Numbered from the stretch's first letter, positions 11,025 through 22,602 are shown. The stretch is DNA of 64,000 bases from Molanna angustata (GCA_963576475.1 OY754970.1:34908619-34972618), one strand, 5' to 3'. The notes: generated by a model from the letters alone, not told the origin. Made by a program: numbers and translations.

Positions 11025-11570
11025 AAAAATATATAATAATTATTTATACTTATAACAGAATTTTGAATGATCAAATGACAGAAGGACGTACACGTTACTA
11101 GAATATTAATTAATCGATAACTAGGTTTTTACCAAGAATGCAGCATTAATACGTATAGATTTTTCCACAACTATTTCTTTATTACTTTATTTTAATTTGT
11201 TGGTAAATTCACAGATGATATATGACATAACATTGTGCACATAATCTTTAAAATAAAAATGCATTCAAATTAATTATTTTATATTTGGTACAAAAAGTAT
11301 TAAGAAATTAAATAAACAAAACTAAATTCATAAAGTAAATAACAAAAATGAATTAAACAAAATAAGCGAGTTGAAATAAAAATTAAATTAAAATATAGAA
11401 AACAAATCATAATAAATTGAATAATAATAATAAGTAAGAAATTGAAATATTAAGATTCACATCTTAATTTTCATTTAAACGATACATGCATTTTCAACAT
11501 TTTCTTGCACCATGTCCACTGTGCAAGTACAAGTAGTGCAAGTTTATTAATATATGAAAATTAACTATTA
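11025..11570. other. Very AT-rich stretch, nothing recognised
   Basis: A/T-rich with many AATAAA-like words. No ORF or structural repeat is seen. Confidence 0.45.
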
Positions 11571-11574
11571 TTTT

Positions 11575-11692
11575 GTTTTTGCACTGAGATTCCACAATTG
11601 CGTAGGATTTTTTTAACCGACTCTGCCGAGAATCGAACTTTGAATCGACGGCACAGAAGTAACGAGACATACCAACATACCACTACCAACAT
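11575..11692 (-). mobile_element. tRNA-derived SINE (SINE-4)
   Basis: On the minus strand a tRNA-like head has an A box-like TGGTATGTTGG and a B box AGTTCGATTCT followed by CGGCAGAGTCGG, then an unrelated tail. No second copy was found in this window, so the family assignment rests on the RNA polymerase III promoter boxes only. Confidence 0.5.
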
Positions 11693-12180
11693 TATCAAAT
11701 TTAATTTTTCTGCTCAATTAAGAAAAAAAAATGTTGGAACACTTACTTATACTTCAGTCATAGTATAAAGAATGACCCTCCGAAACTCATCACTACTCAG
11801 GATTCATAACTATCCTGCTGTGGTATCCTTTTACAACAAAAAAATCTTTATATTATACTATGACGTAAATATCGCTGGCTCTTGTTTTAACATGTTTGGT
11901 TTAAATTATACCAACGCGTATCCAATTCATCGCGCATTGCCCGAGATTCAGTTAATCTTGAAGTTTTCCCAAAGAAATCCTAAAGTTTTCAAATGTTCCT
12001 TCGTTGAACATAATGTCGGTGGGTTTTCTTCGAGTTGAGTTCAGTCTAGCCGTTCCTCACCCTACCTTCGCCGAGCCAACTATCTGGCCTACTAACTTCA
12101 CTTTGCAGACTAGTAGGTACTTGCAGGAACTAATATAACACGGCTCTACTCTGCCTACCGCCGAGCCGTCACATTAAGTG
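11693..12180. other. Unassigned stretch with a mildly GC-rich end
   Basis: The last 150 bases repeat the word CGCCGAGCC and are GC-richer than the surroundings. An 88-codon frame (11772-12038) has no recognisable family or splice context. No gene is called. Confidence 0.35.
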
Positions 12181-12714
12181 AAAAGTTACATTTTTGTATA
12201 CACACAAAAATCTAAAATAATTTGTCAACGGCAAAGATGACATAATTAATTACACCTTTCTACACCAGACGGCAGCCACAAGTTTCGAAACTTTATTCTG
12301 TTAAAAATATCCGAGTGGAAATTGTTTGATCGAATGTTTTTCACCAGTTTTAATGGATTTATTTTTATGTTGTTTCAATAAAAGTATCAGTAATAGTATA
12401 GTTTAAATACTTTCATTTCATAAAATCGTTCAAAATTGCGTCGTTCAACGGCAACAGATTACACGAAACAACCAGAAATTTTGAACAATCTTATGTAACC
12501 AAAGTATTTATACTTTAATTTTTGATCGAGAAACATAGCCTTATAGAGTTTAACAATCCAAAAGTCGATGTAGGAAGCTATGTTTATTATTTTAGTTTAA
12601 AGTTGTTTATTATTTTAAAAAAGTTAAGTAACTTAAATGTTTTTTTATTCTTTTCAAGTTATTCATTCGCGTTTAAGACAAAGTGAATATCAATAAACAA
12701 AATGTTATAAAAAA

Positions 12715-13100
12715 GGGCCTCACACTGATTTTTTTTTCGTTAATAGTAACAGAATTTCATGTTAAAATTAACCTAACTAAAGTGACTACAAAACATTTGT
12801 TTTTTTGCAACTTAATATTTTGTGCATTCCGTAATCTAATCTAATCTTTACAGAATGCAAGATATGGGATGCGCAAGGTGCCTTTGTAGTGGGCAGAGGA
12901 TGTATCGATCAAATCAAATCCCTGCCTTGACCGATTTCGTTCACCTATAGCACAAGCATTTATTTGCTTATTTTAGGGAACGTAGGAAGATGTATATGTA
13001 TGTATGTATGTATGTAATATTTTGTGCACACAGCCAAACAGTTACAGTTATAAATAGATAAACTTTTATTACTGATAACAAAGGTTTGCCAAAACGCAGG
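12715..13100 (-). repeat. GTGCAC-type dispersed repeat, copy 2, split by SINE-1
   Basis: Read on the minus strand it contains CCTTTGTTATCAGTAA, GGCTGTGTGCACAAAA, GTAGTCAC, TTAATTTTAACATGAA and TCTGTTACTATTAAC, in the same order as 14530-14712. A SINE-1 derivative interrupts it at 12827-13014 with a 14-bp duplication. Copy 3 shows the uninterrupted join and so supplies the empty site. Confidence 0.7.
12813..13028 (+). mobile_element. SINE-1 insertion with 14-bp target duplication, head rearranged
   Basis: TAATATTTTGTGCA occurs at 12813-12826 and again at 13015-13028. Between them lies the SINE-1 body CTTGACCGATTTCGTTCACC ... GGGAACGTAGGAAGATG and a short TATG microsatellite tail. The tRNA-like head is largely replaced: bases 12823-12834 and 12848-12859 form an inverted repeat (TGCATTCCGTAA / TTACAGAATGCA, one mismatch) right at the 5' join. 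It is probably a 5'-truncated insertion with a templated filler. Confidence 0.75.
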
Positions 13101-13284
13101 TAGCTATTTCTGTTGTCATATTTTTTTTATTTGATTAACTACGTAAATATTATAATAAATAGATGAATAAAATAAAATTATGAAGACTTCAAAATGTCTC
13201 TAAAAAACTAAGATGATAATGTTACGTCAGCAAAATCTGTACATTATAATTTATTCTTGGAGACAACTTACAAAAATACTTTTT

Positions 13285-13678
13285 ACTCTCCACACTATAG
13301 AATAGTGGAAAGTCATGATTTCACAATTTTTAAGCATTTTTTTACATCAATTTCTCAATAAGTATCATGTAGAAAGTGCATAGGTACTATGATACCCGTG
13401 ACACTCTGGGAGTCTTATATTTATTTAAGAATCTAATAGAAATATACTCAATAATAATAAAAAATAAACACTTCCTTGAACCCTGCGCAAGTTGCGAGTA
13501 TCTTGCCATATGGCAATTTCTTACAACTAACCAGTGTTTCCAGCAATACTTGCGTGAGAAAATTAACTTCATAAAAATTTATTTAGAGTCAACCTTGTCA
13601 ACCTTTAAAGAAGAAAAAATGTACACTTGTACAAAAAATGTACGTGGGGAGTTCAGTGTTGGCTACAACCCACTCGTT
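13285..13678 (-). mobile_element. Terminal-repeat element E, compact copy with SINE-3 insertion
   Basis: Begins ACTCTCCACACTATAGAAT and ends GGCTACAACCCACTCGTT, the inverse of the ends of the long copy at 8407-11024. It lacks the ~310-bp array. A SINE-3 (13440-13575, minus) lies inside. The 101-codon frame across it is a by-product. Confidence 0.7.
13440..13575 (-). mobile_element. SINE-3 fragment (minus)
   Basis: Minus strand reads CACGCAAGTATTGCTGGAAA, CACTGGTTAGTTG, AAGAAATTGCCATATGGCAA and AACTTGCGCAGGGTTCAAGG then AAGTGTTTATT, the 3' body of SINE-3 as seen at 28478-28680. The tRNA-like head is absent. Confidence 0.75.
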
Positions 13679-14074
13679 TAATTTTGTTTTATCATGTTCT
13701 ACTTAACGTTTTTTCAAGTATGTTACATTTAATTGTATAATCATTAATGTAAATTGAAGAAAGTATATTTGGCTCAACTTTCATACAATGAAACGTAAAA
13801 ATGGGACCTACATACATAAGTTAATGCTGTGGCTTTCTGAGATGAAATAAATAAATAAATCAATATGAGTAATTTGTTTATATGACACTGTTTGTTTGTA
13901 CGAATAAACGAAATATTAAAAAGAAAATGTAAGTATTTGTATGTATAGAAAATAAAACAAAGGCTAAATATTGTGAAAACCTAGCGTCGCGTCGTAAAGC
14001 TTCGATATACTCTGCCAAATCATAAGGCACCAACACACTGGAAAGTCATAAGAATCAAACATAAACATCATGTT

Positions 14075-14260
14075 TCAAAATTTGCTGCCAGCTTTGACAA
14101 ATTTATGCCAGTGTTTTACGCGATCCGAGAATTTCCTTCGACGACAGGACGGGGTGGGGGGGGGGGTTGAGAATATGGGGTAGGGAGATAGGGTGACCTC
14201 GTAAACTACACCGAATATGGCAAGTGGGAAACGGGGTGCATCTTTTCGAAAACAACTTTG
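14075..14260. promoter_or_regulatory. Small GC-rich island with G11 run
   Basis: Contains G11 at 14156-14166 in a GC-rich block. No repeat relative or gene is recognised. Confidence 0.25.
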
Positions 14261-14529
14261 AAATACGTCCACAACTTCTGAGAATGTTTAATTATTTGAT
14301 TGTAGATAGATCCGAGTACCGACCTATGTACGTACATACATGAATATTGAAATTTGTTTTTCGAATTTACGTCGACAGAGTAATACAATGAATAATTTCA
14401 TTTGTTTATTTGTAACTCTTTGTACCTACATATATTTTGTACACTGACGGGTTTACAACAAATAATAATACACTTATAGGTACACTGAATAAATAGAATA
14501 ACTAGATTGTTACTATACTACCGATATTT

Positions 14530-14712
14530 TAACCAAACTTTTGTTATCAGTAAATCAAGTTAGTTAATGATAATAAAAAGTAAATAGACAAGCAACCAAA
14601 ATAGGCTGTGTGCACAAAACAAATGGTCAGACTAGTTCAGTAGTAATAATTTGGTTACTTTTAACATGAAACTCTGTTACTATTAACAAAAACAAAAACA
14701 GTGTAATTCAAC
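14530..14712 (+). repeat. GTGCAC-type dispersed repeat, copy 3
   Basis: Contains CTTTTGTTATCAGTAA, GGCTGTGTGCACAAAAC, TTACTTTTAACATGAA and CTCTGTTACTATTAACAAAA. It matches the minus-strand copy at 12715-13100 without the SINE-1, and more weakly 2255-2385. Confidence 0.65.
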
Positions 14713-15419
14713 AAAGATTTACGTTGACAATGTGAAAAGTTTTATACGGGCTATGACCAATAATTCATCTCGTAAAACTACTAATGATTGTAGCGGTATA
14801 GGTATTTTCAATGAAAAATAAGTTGGTACTAGTAATTATTGATCAAGACCAAGACTTTCAACACTTTTGCTCATCACTATTAGCTTTGTATATTTTAATA
14901 CTAGAGATTTGTATTTACGTCTAATAAAATAAGTTGTATACAGGTTTCTAAATTTTACCCGAGACACAACCAAAAATATTTCATTCACATGTAGTGAATA
15001 AGTAAAATAAACAAGTGGAAATATACAAATTATAGTTTGTGATTAATTATATAATTGATTCAATATGAATTCCCACAAAGTTGAAGCCTCCACGTTTGAT
15101 TATTTATGTCATTCACTTTCATTTTTAGATTTTTTATAAAAAAAAAACAAAATGGTTTTAAAGATTTTTTTCCTTTCTAAAAACTTACTACCGGCCTATA
15201 TAGGTAGATACTTTTAAGTCTTAACGTTGTTTTGAGGCAGAATTTTTGAGAAAAGCGAAATTTTAACATTTTTTTCAACAGTTTTCGAATCGAAATAACT
15301 TTTGATTGGATTCTTGCTAAATATACATCACACTTATTACTTTTTGTTGACCGCAACTCATTAAACAATAAAAATTTATTTGACGTTCCAAAAATTGTTC
15401 TAGTGATACAAAAGCACCA
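14713..15419. other. AT-rich stretch, nothing recognised
   Basis: No repeat or gene signal was identified apart from short A-runs. Confidence 0.4.
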
Positions 15420-15990
15420 AGTCGAGGACAGTTCAGGCCGGATCGCTTAAGGTTTCCAGTTTATCAGTCAACAGTCTAGCGGCTGTAGGTGAGAGACGTC
15501 TTAGGCGTCGTCAGCAGCGGGCGTCGCGAAGCCAGATTTATGTGTTTACTGTATAAATCACACTTACCTACCCCGGACCCCGCCACAGTCCCGACAGCTT
15601 CTAGAGAAACATCCCCTCACAGTCGGGCAAAAATTATGTAATCCCGCATATTTCATATTTCGTGTGACAAGTTGTATTCTTTTGTTTTGACAAGATACTT
15701 TGTACGCTGGGGGTTGTTAGGGGAGGCGGTGAGGGTGGACGGGTCAGGGGCCCAGGCAGTATGACACGTAGCTCCGGAATAAAAAGTTATGCTTCAAGTG
15801 GAAAGCGGAGACGTGTAAGGATAATTTATGTCCTTTGTCGCCCAGACAGCAAACAGTGACTCAATTAAGGGAATGATATCCCTTTTAATGAAAATATCAC
15901 GGCTCTCCTTCGCCACGCAGCACTGCTTCATTAATTTATGTCTTTTAATTAGCGAGAGATGTTATACCGACTGAGATGATGTCCCTTTTG
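15420..15990. promoter_or_regulatory. GC-balanced single-copy island, candidate enhancer
   Basis: A 570-bp block of non-repetitive, even composition with several transcription-factor-like words: TTTTAATTAGC and CATTAATTTATG (homeodomain-like), GTAATCCC (Bicoid/Otx-like) and AGTGACTCA (bZIP-like). Two similar AATTTATGTCYTTT words lie about 115 bases apart (near 15820 and 15933). There is no open frame of note. Enhancer function is inference. Confidence 0.4.
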
Positions 15991-17240
15991 AAGTCTTCCC
16001 AAACCAAATACTTGAAATTTCTACTAGCTGAATCATAAGGAAAAAAAAGTAGAGAAGCCCAAAAGAAGCACAAAATCATCGCTCTCCGAAATCGATCTCA
16101 ACTTGATGGAACTGATCAAGACTATTCAAGACACGTTTTCTTACCTTCAATGTTCGTATAATATAATACCATATTATATCTCTTACATGTGAATTAAGCT
16201 CGCATCTACCCGACTATGATATTTTTCAAAATTTTCAAATGGAGCACGACTTGTCTTAAATTTTACTATATTTATTTATTCATTTATTTTATTTCGTAAC
16301 TTCCTTGTATTTCAAAAAACGTTATGTTGCCGTACATCTAATAATTCGTTTTCACATTTCGGATACAAAAAATTATGTCGTCTCACAAATCCTAACTAAA
16401 ACCATGGTGAAAAACTCTTGTCTTATTCAGAACTTCAACAATTTACCCAAGGATTTAAGTTTTTAATACGTTTGTATTATAAAATAGTCAAAAATAAAAT
16501 GAATAGATTTGTTAAGAATAAACAAACATTTAAAATTATAATAAAAAAAAAACTCCGACGAATCAAAAAACCATTTATCAAAATTATCAATTATTGGCCA
16601 ACCAAATACATATTTAATTGAAAATGTTGGTACCAATATTAGTATTGAATATTAAAAAAACACAGTGTTGAAAAAAACATCATTGCTTGAACATTTTTTG
16701 AATCGAATCGAAAGACGATCAAATAAAATTGACTTCTGTCAATGTCAAAATCGTATCAGCAACACTTCATATTATATTGATCAATTAATGTGATGAAAGA
16801 TTGACGTTGATTGATTATATTTACATACACTGAACTGATTGAAATCTTATTGAACACAAATTGAATTGATTACCGAAAGTGCTATGATAAAAATAACTTA
16901 AAAAATTATTTCAAATATAAATTCACTAGGTAACTAGTACCTTCTTCAGCAATCAATTATCCACAATTATAGAGAAACTTTTTTTACAAAACATATTACA
17001 GGTACCTACGTTATGTGAATTTTTTGAAACGATTCATTCTTTGTGATGTACTTGAACTTTTTGACTACAAAAACTTCAAGAAATCATTCACATCCTACGT
17101 CTCTATCGAAATATAATAGTGAAAGTTTTTGAGTTATGTATATTAAATGCAATCATAAAGGTATTAATTTCTCGAATATATTTTCAATTGTATATACGCA
17201 AACAGTGGATTTTTTGTCCCTGTCGGGAGTCAAATGATGT
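15991..17240. other. AT-rich stretch, nothing recognised
   Basis: One 67-codon lysine-rich frame (16418-16621) reflects A-richness. No structural element was recognised. Confidence 0.4.
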
Positions 17241-17244
17241 TTTT

Positions 17245-17700
17245 ATTGACAAGCTTTTTAACATATCAATAGAGACGAAGTTGGGATATTATATTATAAT
17301 AACCAGGAACTCAAGACACCTACAAGGCTTACGACCTGTCATCGGCTGGTATACGTGATCACTTTATGCGCTTGCGCAAAGTTTAGCAATTATGCCTTCT
17401 TATTGAGTTCCCTTATCAATTTAATTTTTGAATGTTCTATATATTTGAATAATGTGCAACAATTCACCTGAAAATAAGACATTATTACTATTGCCATCCA
17501 TGAAGTAACGAAGAAACCTTTTTTTAACGCCATCTATTGAGAAATTTGTTTATTTGTAAACAATGAAAGCATCATTCCTTATAAATGAGGTGACGGTGTC
17601 TCGCACAGATGTCATATATGAGAAATATTATTTCATTTTTGGCTTGTTTACCTACTTGTACCAAAGTGTATGTAAATCGAAAAAAAAATTCTCTTCGGTA
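17245..17700 (+). repeat. Dispersed repeat F, copy A
   Basis: Shares the ordered blocks CTTACGACCTGTCATCGGCT, GTGATCACTTTATGCGCTTG, CTTATTGAGTTCCCTTATCA, GATGACGGTGTC-like and GGTTTGTTTACCTACTTGTA with 34425-34795, and the first part with 28895-29065 (minus). Copies A and B differ by small indels and both run about 370-450 bp. The class is unknown; no terminal repeats are obvious. Confidence 0.7.
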
Positions 17701-17793
17701 ACAAATCGTTCCTAAGGTGCCGAAACTGAAGTTAGACGACTTTCCACTAAACCGCAACAATTATCATCGTTTGTTATAAAAATTTTCTATTAT

Positions 17794-18249
17794 TTTCTAT
17801 AAAGATTGGAAGTGTTTCTATAAAGATTGGAAGTGTTTCTATAAAGATTGGAAGTGTTTCTATAAAGATTGGAAGTGTTTCTATAAAGATTGGAAGTGTT
17901 TCTATAAAGATTGGAAGTGTTTCTATAAAGATTGGAAGTGTTTCTATAAAGATTGGAAGTGTTTCTATAAAGATTGGAAGTGTTTCTATAAAGATTGGAA
18001 GTGTTTCTATAAAGATTGGAAGTGTTTCTATAAAGATTGGAAGTGTTTCTATAAAGATTGGAAGTGTTTCTATAAAGATTGGAAGTGTTTCTATAAAGAT
18101 TGGAAGTGTTTCTATAAAGATTGGAAGTGTTTCTATAAAGATTGGAAGTGTTTCTATAAAGATTGGAAGTGTTTCTATAAAGATTGGAAGTGTTTCTATA
18201 AAGATTGGAAGTGTTTCTATAAAGATTGGAAGTGTTTCTATAAAGATAA
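17794..18249. repeat. 21-bp tandem array, about 21.7 copies
   Basis: The unit TTTCTATAAAGATTGGAAGTG repeats head to tail with essentially no variation. Its length is a multiple of three, so the minus strand stays open for 173 codons as 21 copies of FIETLPI. The near-perfect identity points to recent expansion or homogenisation. I see no protein family, so I treat the frame as fortuitous. Confidence 0.95.
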
Positions 18250-18382
18250 AAGAATGAATAGTACTAATCAATTTACGTTTAAATTTTAAATCCACTTAAT
18301 TAAGTTTGTCGACGAACAATTCTTGGTGATTCTCTATTTAAATACTTAAAAAATATAAAAAAAAAATCTTTATAAATAATCT

Positions 18383-18475
18383 CCTTCTTGTGCCGTTCCT
18401 CAAGGAGGTTGGTGACAATCACACCGAACTCCTCACGATTTTGCGCCAGCCAAATCACGATCATGACAACCTAAT
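18383..18475 (-). pseudogene. Possible LINE C-terminal relic (LINE type D)
   Basis: Minus strand reads WLAQNREEFGVIVTNLLEER followed by HKKE. This has the general look of the final helix of some LINE ORF2 proteins. The match is short and from memory of family shape, so confidence is low. Confidence 0.3.
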
Positions 18476-19080
18476 GAGTGATGGTCTAAGTTTTTTCACT
18501 ATTAAATATTCCAAGCAAAAGAACACCAACACCTTATATTCCAAGCAACAGCACACCAATTTTTACAATCAACATTTAATTGTCAAACCATGAAGATAAA
18601 TAATGGACTGAGAAAAAAAAAGAAAAACCAACTCTAGATTGACCAGCGTAAAAAATAGCTCCCCCCATAGTTGGGTAATAGCGTAGTGATTTCCCAAATA
18701 AAAAATGGTCAACGAACCCACCTCTCGTCCCGAATCAGGAACAATGATTGAAACATTGAAACGCGTGTTCTCTCTGTCCTGTGTATCAGACACGAAGCGG
18801 GGATTTAGCACCAGTCGCAAACAATTTGCATGCGCATCCATCAACCCTTCTACCTCACGGCCCGCCACTGTATTAAAAACAATCGCCTTTGATGTTAACA
18901 GCCCGCCTGCCTTTATTCATTTTTTACAGACTATGACAACATCAACTATAGGTACCCTAAAACATCCCCACTAAATGGAAATGATGAAGGTTCAATCGGG
19001 TTTCATGATTTTCCTTCAGTATATAACTACTTTTGTGTGAGTTGTAAACACGTTAGATAAACGTTTTTTATGAGTTATCA
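18476..19080. other. Unassigned stretch, moderate GC at 18700-18900
   Basis: Frames of 89-99 codons overlap on both strands but show no conserved domain. The block has no other copy in the window. Nature unknown. Confidence 0.3.
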
Positions 19081-19232
19081 AACGGTGAAATCAAACCCTT
19101 ATGATAACCCATATCATAGATATAATTATCATATGGAGTTCTGTAATATCATAACATATTATTATATAACACCATATGATAAGGCTAATCATGAGGGTTT
19201 TCATTTCACCGTTTGACCGGACTTGCCCACCT
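19081..19232. mobile_element. Inverted-repeat MITE M1, diverged copy
   Basis: Shares AACCCATATCATAGATATAA, ATATGGAGTTCT and the end GACCGGACTTGCCCACCTGG with the better copies at 44872-45062 and 58438-58625. The left terminal G-rich arm is lost. Confidence 0.7.
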
Positions 19233-20413
19233 GGTGTTTAAAAAAAAAAAATTCTCCGTGTGCAGTTAGTGACAAATTTCTTGCGCTCTATGCGGCCCAC
19301 GTGCTTTCTCAAGTTATTTTCCGAAAACTATACGTACCCGCGATTGTCTAGTTTTCATATCCATTAAAAAACATGTACATACTGTATATTAACTTCGTCC
19401 CTAACGACAAACCATCGCGATATATCCCATAATGTGAAGTAACCAGCGACAGGTGTGTGGGTATATATATCACAGTATAAAAGAAGCATATATATATGTT
19501 GCCAGTCTTGTCTCACTAAAAAAGCCACTTATCATAATAGGTTGTGAATTTCTCGCCGAACTATATGATATATTTTTTTACCTGTTGTATTTCCGATTAT
19601 CCGACTCGAAAACGATAATAATAAAAAAGAGTAAGTAGAATCACCATTCTAAACCGGCGCTTAGAATGGTGAAAATAAACAATCAAATCACTTCCATACA
19701 TTCAAAAGGTTAATACACTAAACGTATTTTATTTGGATATCAATTTATTATATTTACATTTATTTTATATTAATATTTACAGTTTTGAACAATTCAATAA
19801 ATAACAGTAGGTAGGTACGTAAGGCGAATGATGGTGTTACAATATATAAACAGGTAACAAAACAAACAATATTGCCATCGTAAAAAAACAAACGAGAATA
19901 AATTCACGGGCAGGACGTCCGCCATAACTTGAATAGTTTATACCAAACACCTACTGATTTGTTGTCAAACTGTGGTCCCTACGCACTACCATCATTTTTT
20001 TTATTTATTTAGTTTGAATAAAAAACACAATTAAATAATATTATTTCTTAGTGCATGTAAATTATATATAGGCTCCCTAATTCAAGCGATCTATATCTGT
20101 TATAAAGTATTTAATATACCTATTATTTTTTATTTTATTTTTTATACCTACATCTTTGCTTACAAAGGAAATATTATTTATAAATAATAACAAAACGAAT
20201 TTTAGAAGCAAGTAAATTGATGATATTATTATTGGTAATATTTTTACTTGATAAAATACAAAATTTATTTCATATCGTATTAAATATATAATTTTACCTA
20301 TATCGTCATATTGTTTATTATGATATTATTTGAGAAGACCTCTTGTAAATAAAAAAATCAATAAAATATTTACAAACAGCTGCATACATGTTTTTTATTC
20401 TAATTAATTATTG
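19233..20413. other. AT-rich stretch, nothing recognised
   Basis: Short frames only. No repeat structure was identified. Confidence 0.4.
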
Positions 20414-20761
20414 TTTTTTACTAAACTTTTTCATTTAGAAATTTTTACTGGAGAGCGGTGATAGCCCAGCGGTAATGTCGTCGCCTCACATGCATGAGGT
20501 CGACGGTTCGAATCCGGGCGGGGCACGCACCTATGGATTTTTAAAAAAAATCTATGTGCGGATTTATATCACTAGCTATGTGTAGCCATGATCCATTTTG
20601 TCTGGTTCCCCTTTCTAAGGGTTACGAAGGTCAGATAGCAGTCGCTTCAATGTAATAACCAGACTCGCCAATTCCAGGATCATGGTCAAAGCGTACCCCT
20701 ATAGAAACGGGACAAAAAGCGTTAAGGGAAAAAGAAATAAATTTTTTACTAAACTTTTTCA
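20414..20761 (+). mobile_element. tRNA-derived SINE-5 with flanking direct repeats
   Basis: The head near 20451 reads GAGCGGTGATAGCCCAGCGG, with a stem CCTCA/TGAGG and B box GGTTCGAATCC, then a non-tRNA body ending about 20741 in an A-rich tail. A 20-bp exact direct repeat (20414-20433 and 20742-20761) flanks it; a shorter match AAATTTTTACT directly abuts the 5' end. Which of the two is the true target duplication cannot be settled by eye. Confidence 0.75.
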
Positions 20762-21939
20762 AATGAATGAATAGCTTAAATTGTGTTAAAAAAACAATAA
20801 GTAATCAAATATTTTACGATTCTCACAAAATAACTGAAACGTAAATTTAAGTTATGATCAAATTGGGACACAGCATTTTAAAAATTTGATTTGATACTAA
20901 ATTACAAAAATAGCTTTAAAAGTTTTATTTAATAATGGACATAGCATTATAAATGTTTGATATTCTTGAAACATGAAAATTATAAAAATACCTAAATCAA
21001 AAAGTTAAATTTAAAAATGGACACAGCATTATGAAAGTTTGATATTCTCTGTTCTTCCTTACTTGATACTGTGGAAAGCAGTGCGGCGCAAGTGAAGGGT
21101 TCGTGTCAAACCAACCGCAATAGTGAATTAAGACTTGAACAAGTGTCACCGTGATGAGCCAGTAAATTGCAACAACTTAGGAGAAAGGGACTAAAACACG
21201 CATATTGCTACGAAATCTACCCACAAAACAATAAACACTCTTTTCAGAGTATCATGGAACTATTAAGTTGAAAATATACAGAGTCGGATTTTCTCGTAAC
21301 AATGTGTTATTTTATTTTGTCAACTTATTAATATTAAACAATTTTTTTTTATTTTTTTCTTTCTTTCAAGTATTTATTATTTGAATTAAATCAACATTTA
21401 AATAAACGCATAAATCAATTAAATTTAAATTAATTTAATACATCAAAATTATTATAAAAAAATATCGAGATAATATTGTACAATAGGGATAGAATGTGTA
21501 TATTAATATGTTATTTTTTAGTTGTATACATTTTCATCTTATGATTGGGTATTTCGAATATGTGCTGTATTATAATATAAAAAAATAAATTTACATAATT
21601 GTATCATGATTAAAAATATGTCATTTCCTATAATTTCTTTGATGTATTTGTAACACCATTATGTTCTTGAAAATATTATATGCAACTGTTGACATTTGTA
21701 TAAAACAAAATATAAAAAATAATTCAGATGATCAATAATATTTTGGGATATTATTGGATATTTTTCTTCGACTCTCGTATTTAATAACGGGCTCACTTAT
21801 TTACATTGTCACGGTACAGTTTAAAATTTAACGGAAATAATTTAAACATAATTAATTATTATATATAATAAAGTACAGAAAACTTTAACGTGGCGGACTT
21901 AATAATTAAAGTATCCGCCGGAGCTTACCCAAAAACGAA
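20762..21939. other. AT-rich stretch with weak internal repetition
   Basis: Related words (GGACACAGCATT followed by AAATTTGAT-like) recur near 20868, 20937 and 21015 at about 70-78 base spacing, perhaps a decayed three-unit tandem repeat. No gene is seen. Confidence 0.4.
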
Positions 21940-22440
21940 GCTAAAACGCTTATTAATGCATTTGTGGTGTCACGGCTGGATTAATGTAATGCTATTTATG
22001 CGGGTTTGCCAAAGTATCAGCTTGATAGATTACAAATAGTTTTCAACGCGGCTGCGAGGTTGATATATGGAGCCGACAAAAGATGTCACATAACACCTCT
22101 TCTTAACGAACTGCACTGGTTGAGATGTCCAGAACGAGTGGACTATAAGGTATGCCTGATGGTGTTTAAAGCTCTGAACGACTTGGCTCCACACTACATT
22201 CAGGAATTGTGCCAGAGAAATGTTCCATCGGGGAGGCAGCTTACGCTGAGATCGTCTGAATCACAGAGTACCAACTCTTTAAAAGAATTGGACAGAGTCA
22301 ATAAGGCGGCTTACTATGATCGCGGTTTTAGTGTGAACGGGCCTATAAAATGGAATAAATTGCCTCTTGACATACGTGGAGCTCAGAGCATTGACACCTT
22401 CGGTAAACTTCTTAAGTTCGTTGATCTTCGTTAATCTTCG
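21940..22440 (+). pseudogene. CR1/L2-like LINE reverse transcriptase C-terminal fragment
   Basis: The plus strand encodes the end of RT: LINAFVVSRLD, a stop in place of the usual Tyr, then CNAIYAGLPKYQLDRLQIVF, NAAARLIYG, HITPLLNELHWLRCPERVDY, KALNDLAPHYIQEL and FSVNGPIKWNKLPLDIR, ending at 22434. The SRLDYCN, QNAAARLI and HITPLLxxLHWL blocks are diagnostic of CR1/L2-clade elements. The upstream RT catalytic domain is absent. One nonsense change and 5' truncation make it dead. Confidence 0.88.
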
Positions 22441-22602
22441 GAAGTATGATATCAGGCTATACATATTGCAGCCGATAAGGTGCTGGTACAGGTACCTATA
22501 TTGGTGTGAAGGGGTTGTAAAGAGTTTGGTAAAGAAGTATGAGTACATGGGAGCTTCTTTGATCTCTGATTTTCGACCAATTCTAGGCTGTGTTCAGATA
22601 CA

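Noticed and set aside
17794..18249. CRISPR-like array
   Set aside because: Repeats are contiguous with no unique spacers, and the sequence is eukaryotic.
17774..18295. 173-codon minus ORF made of FIETLPI units
   Set aside because: Pure 21-bp tandem repeat; no start context, signal or homologous family recognised.
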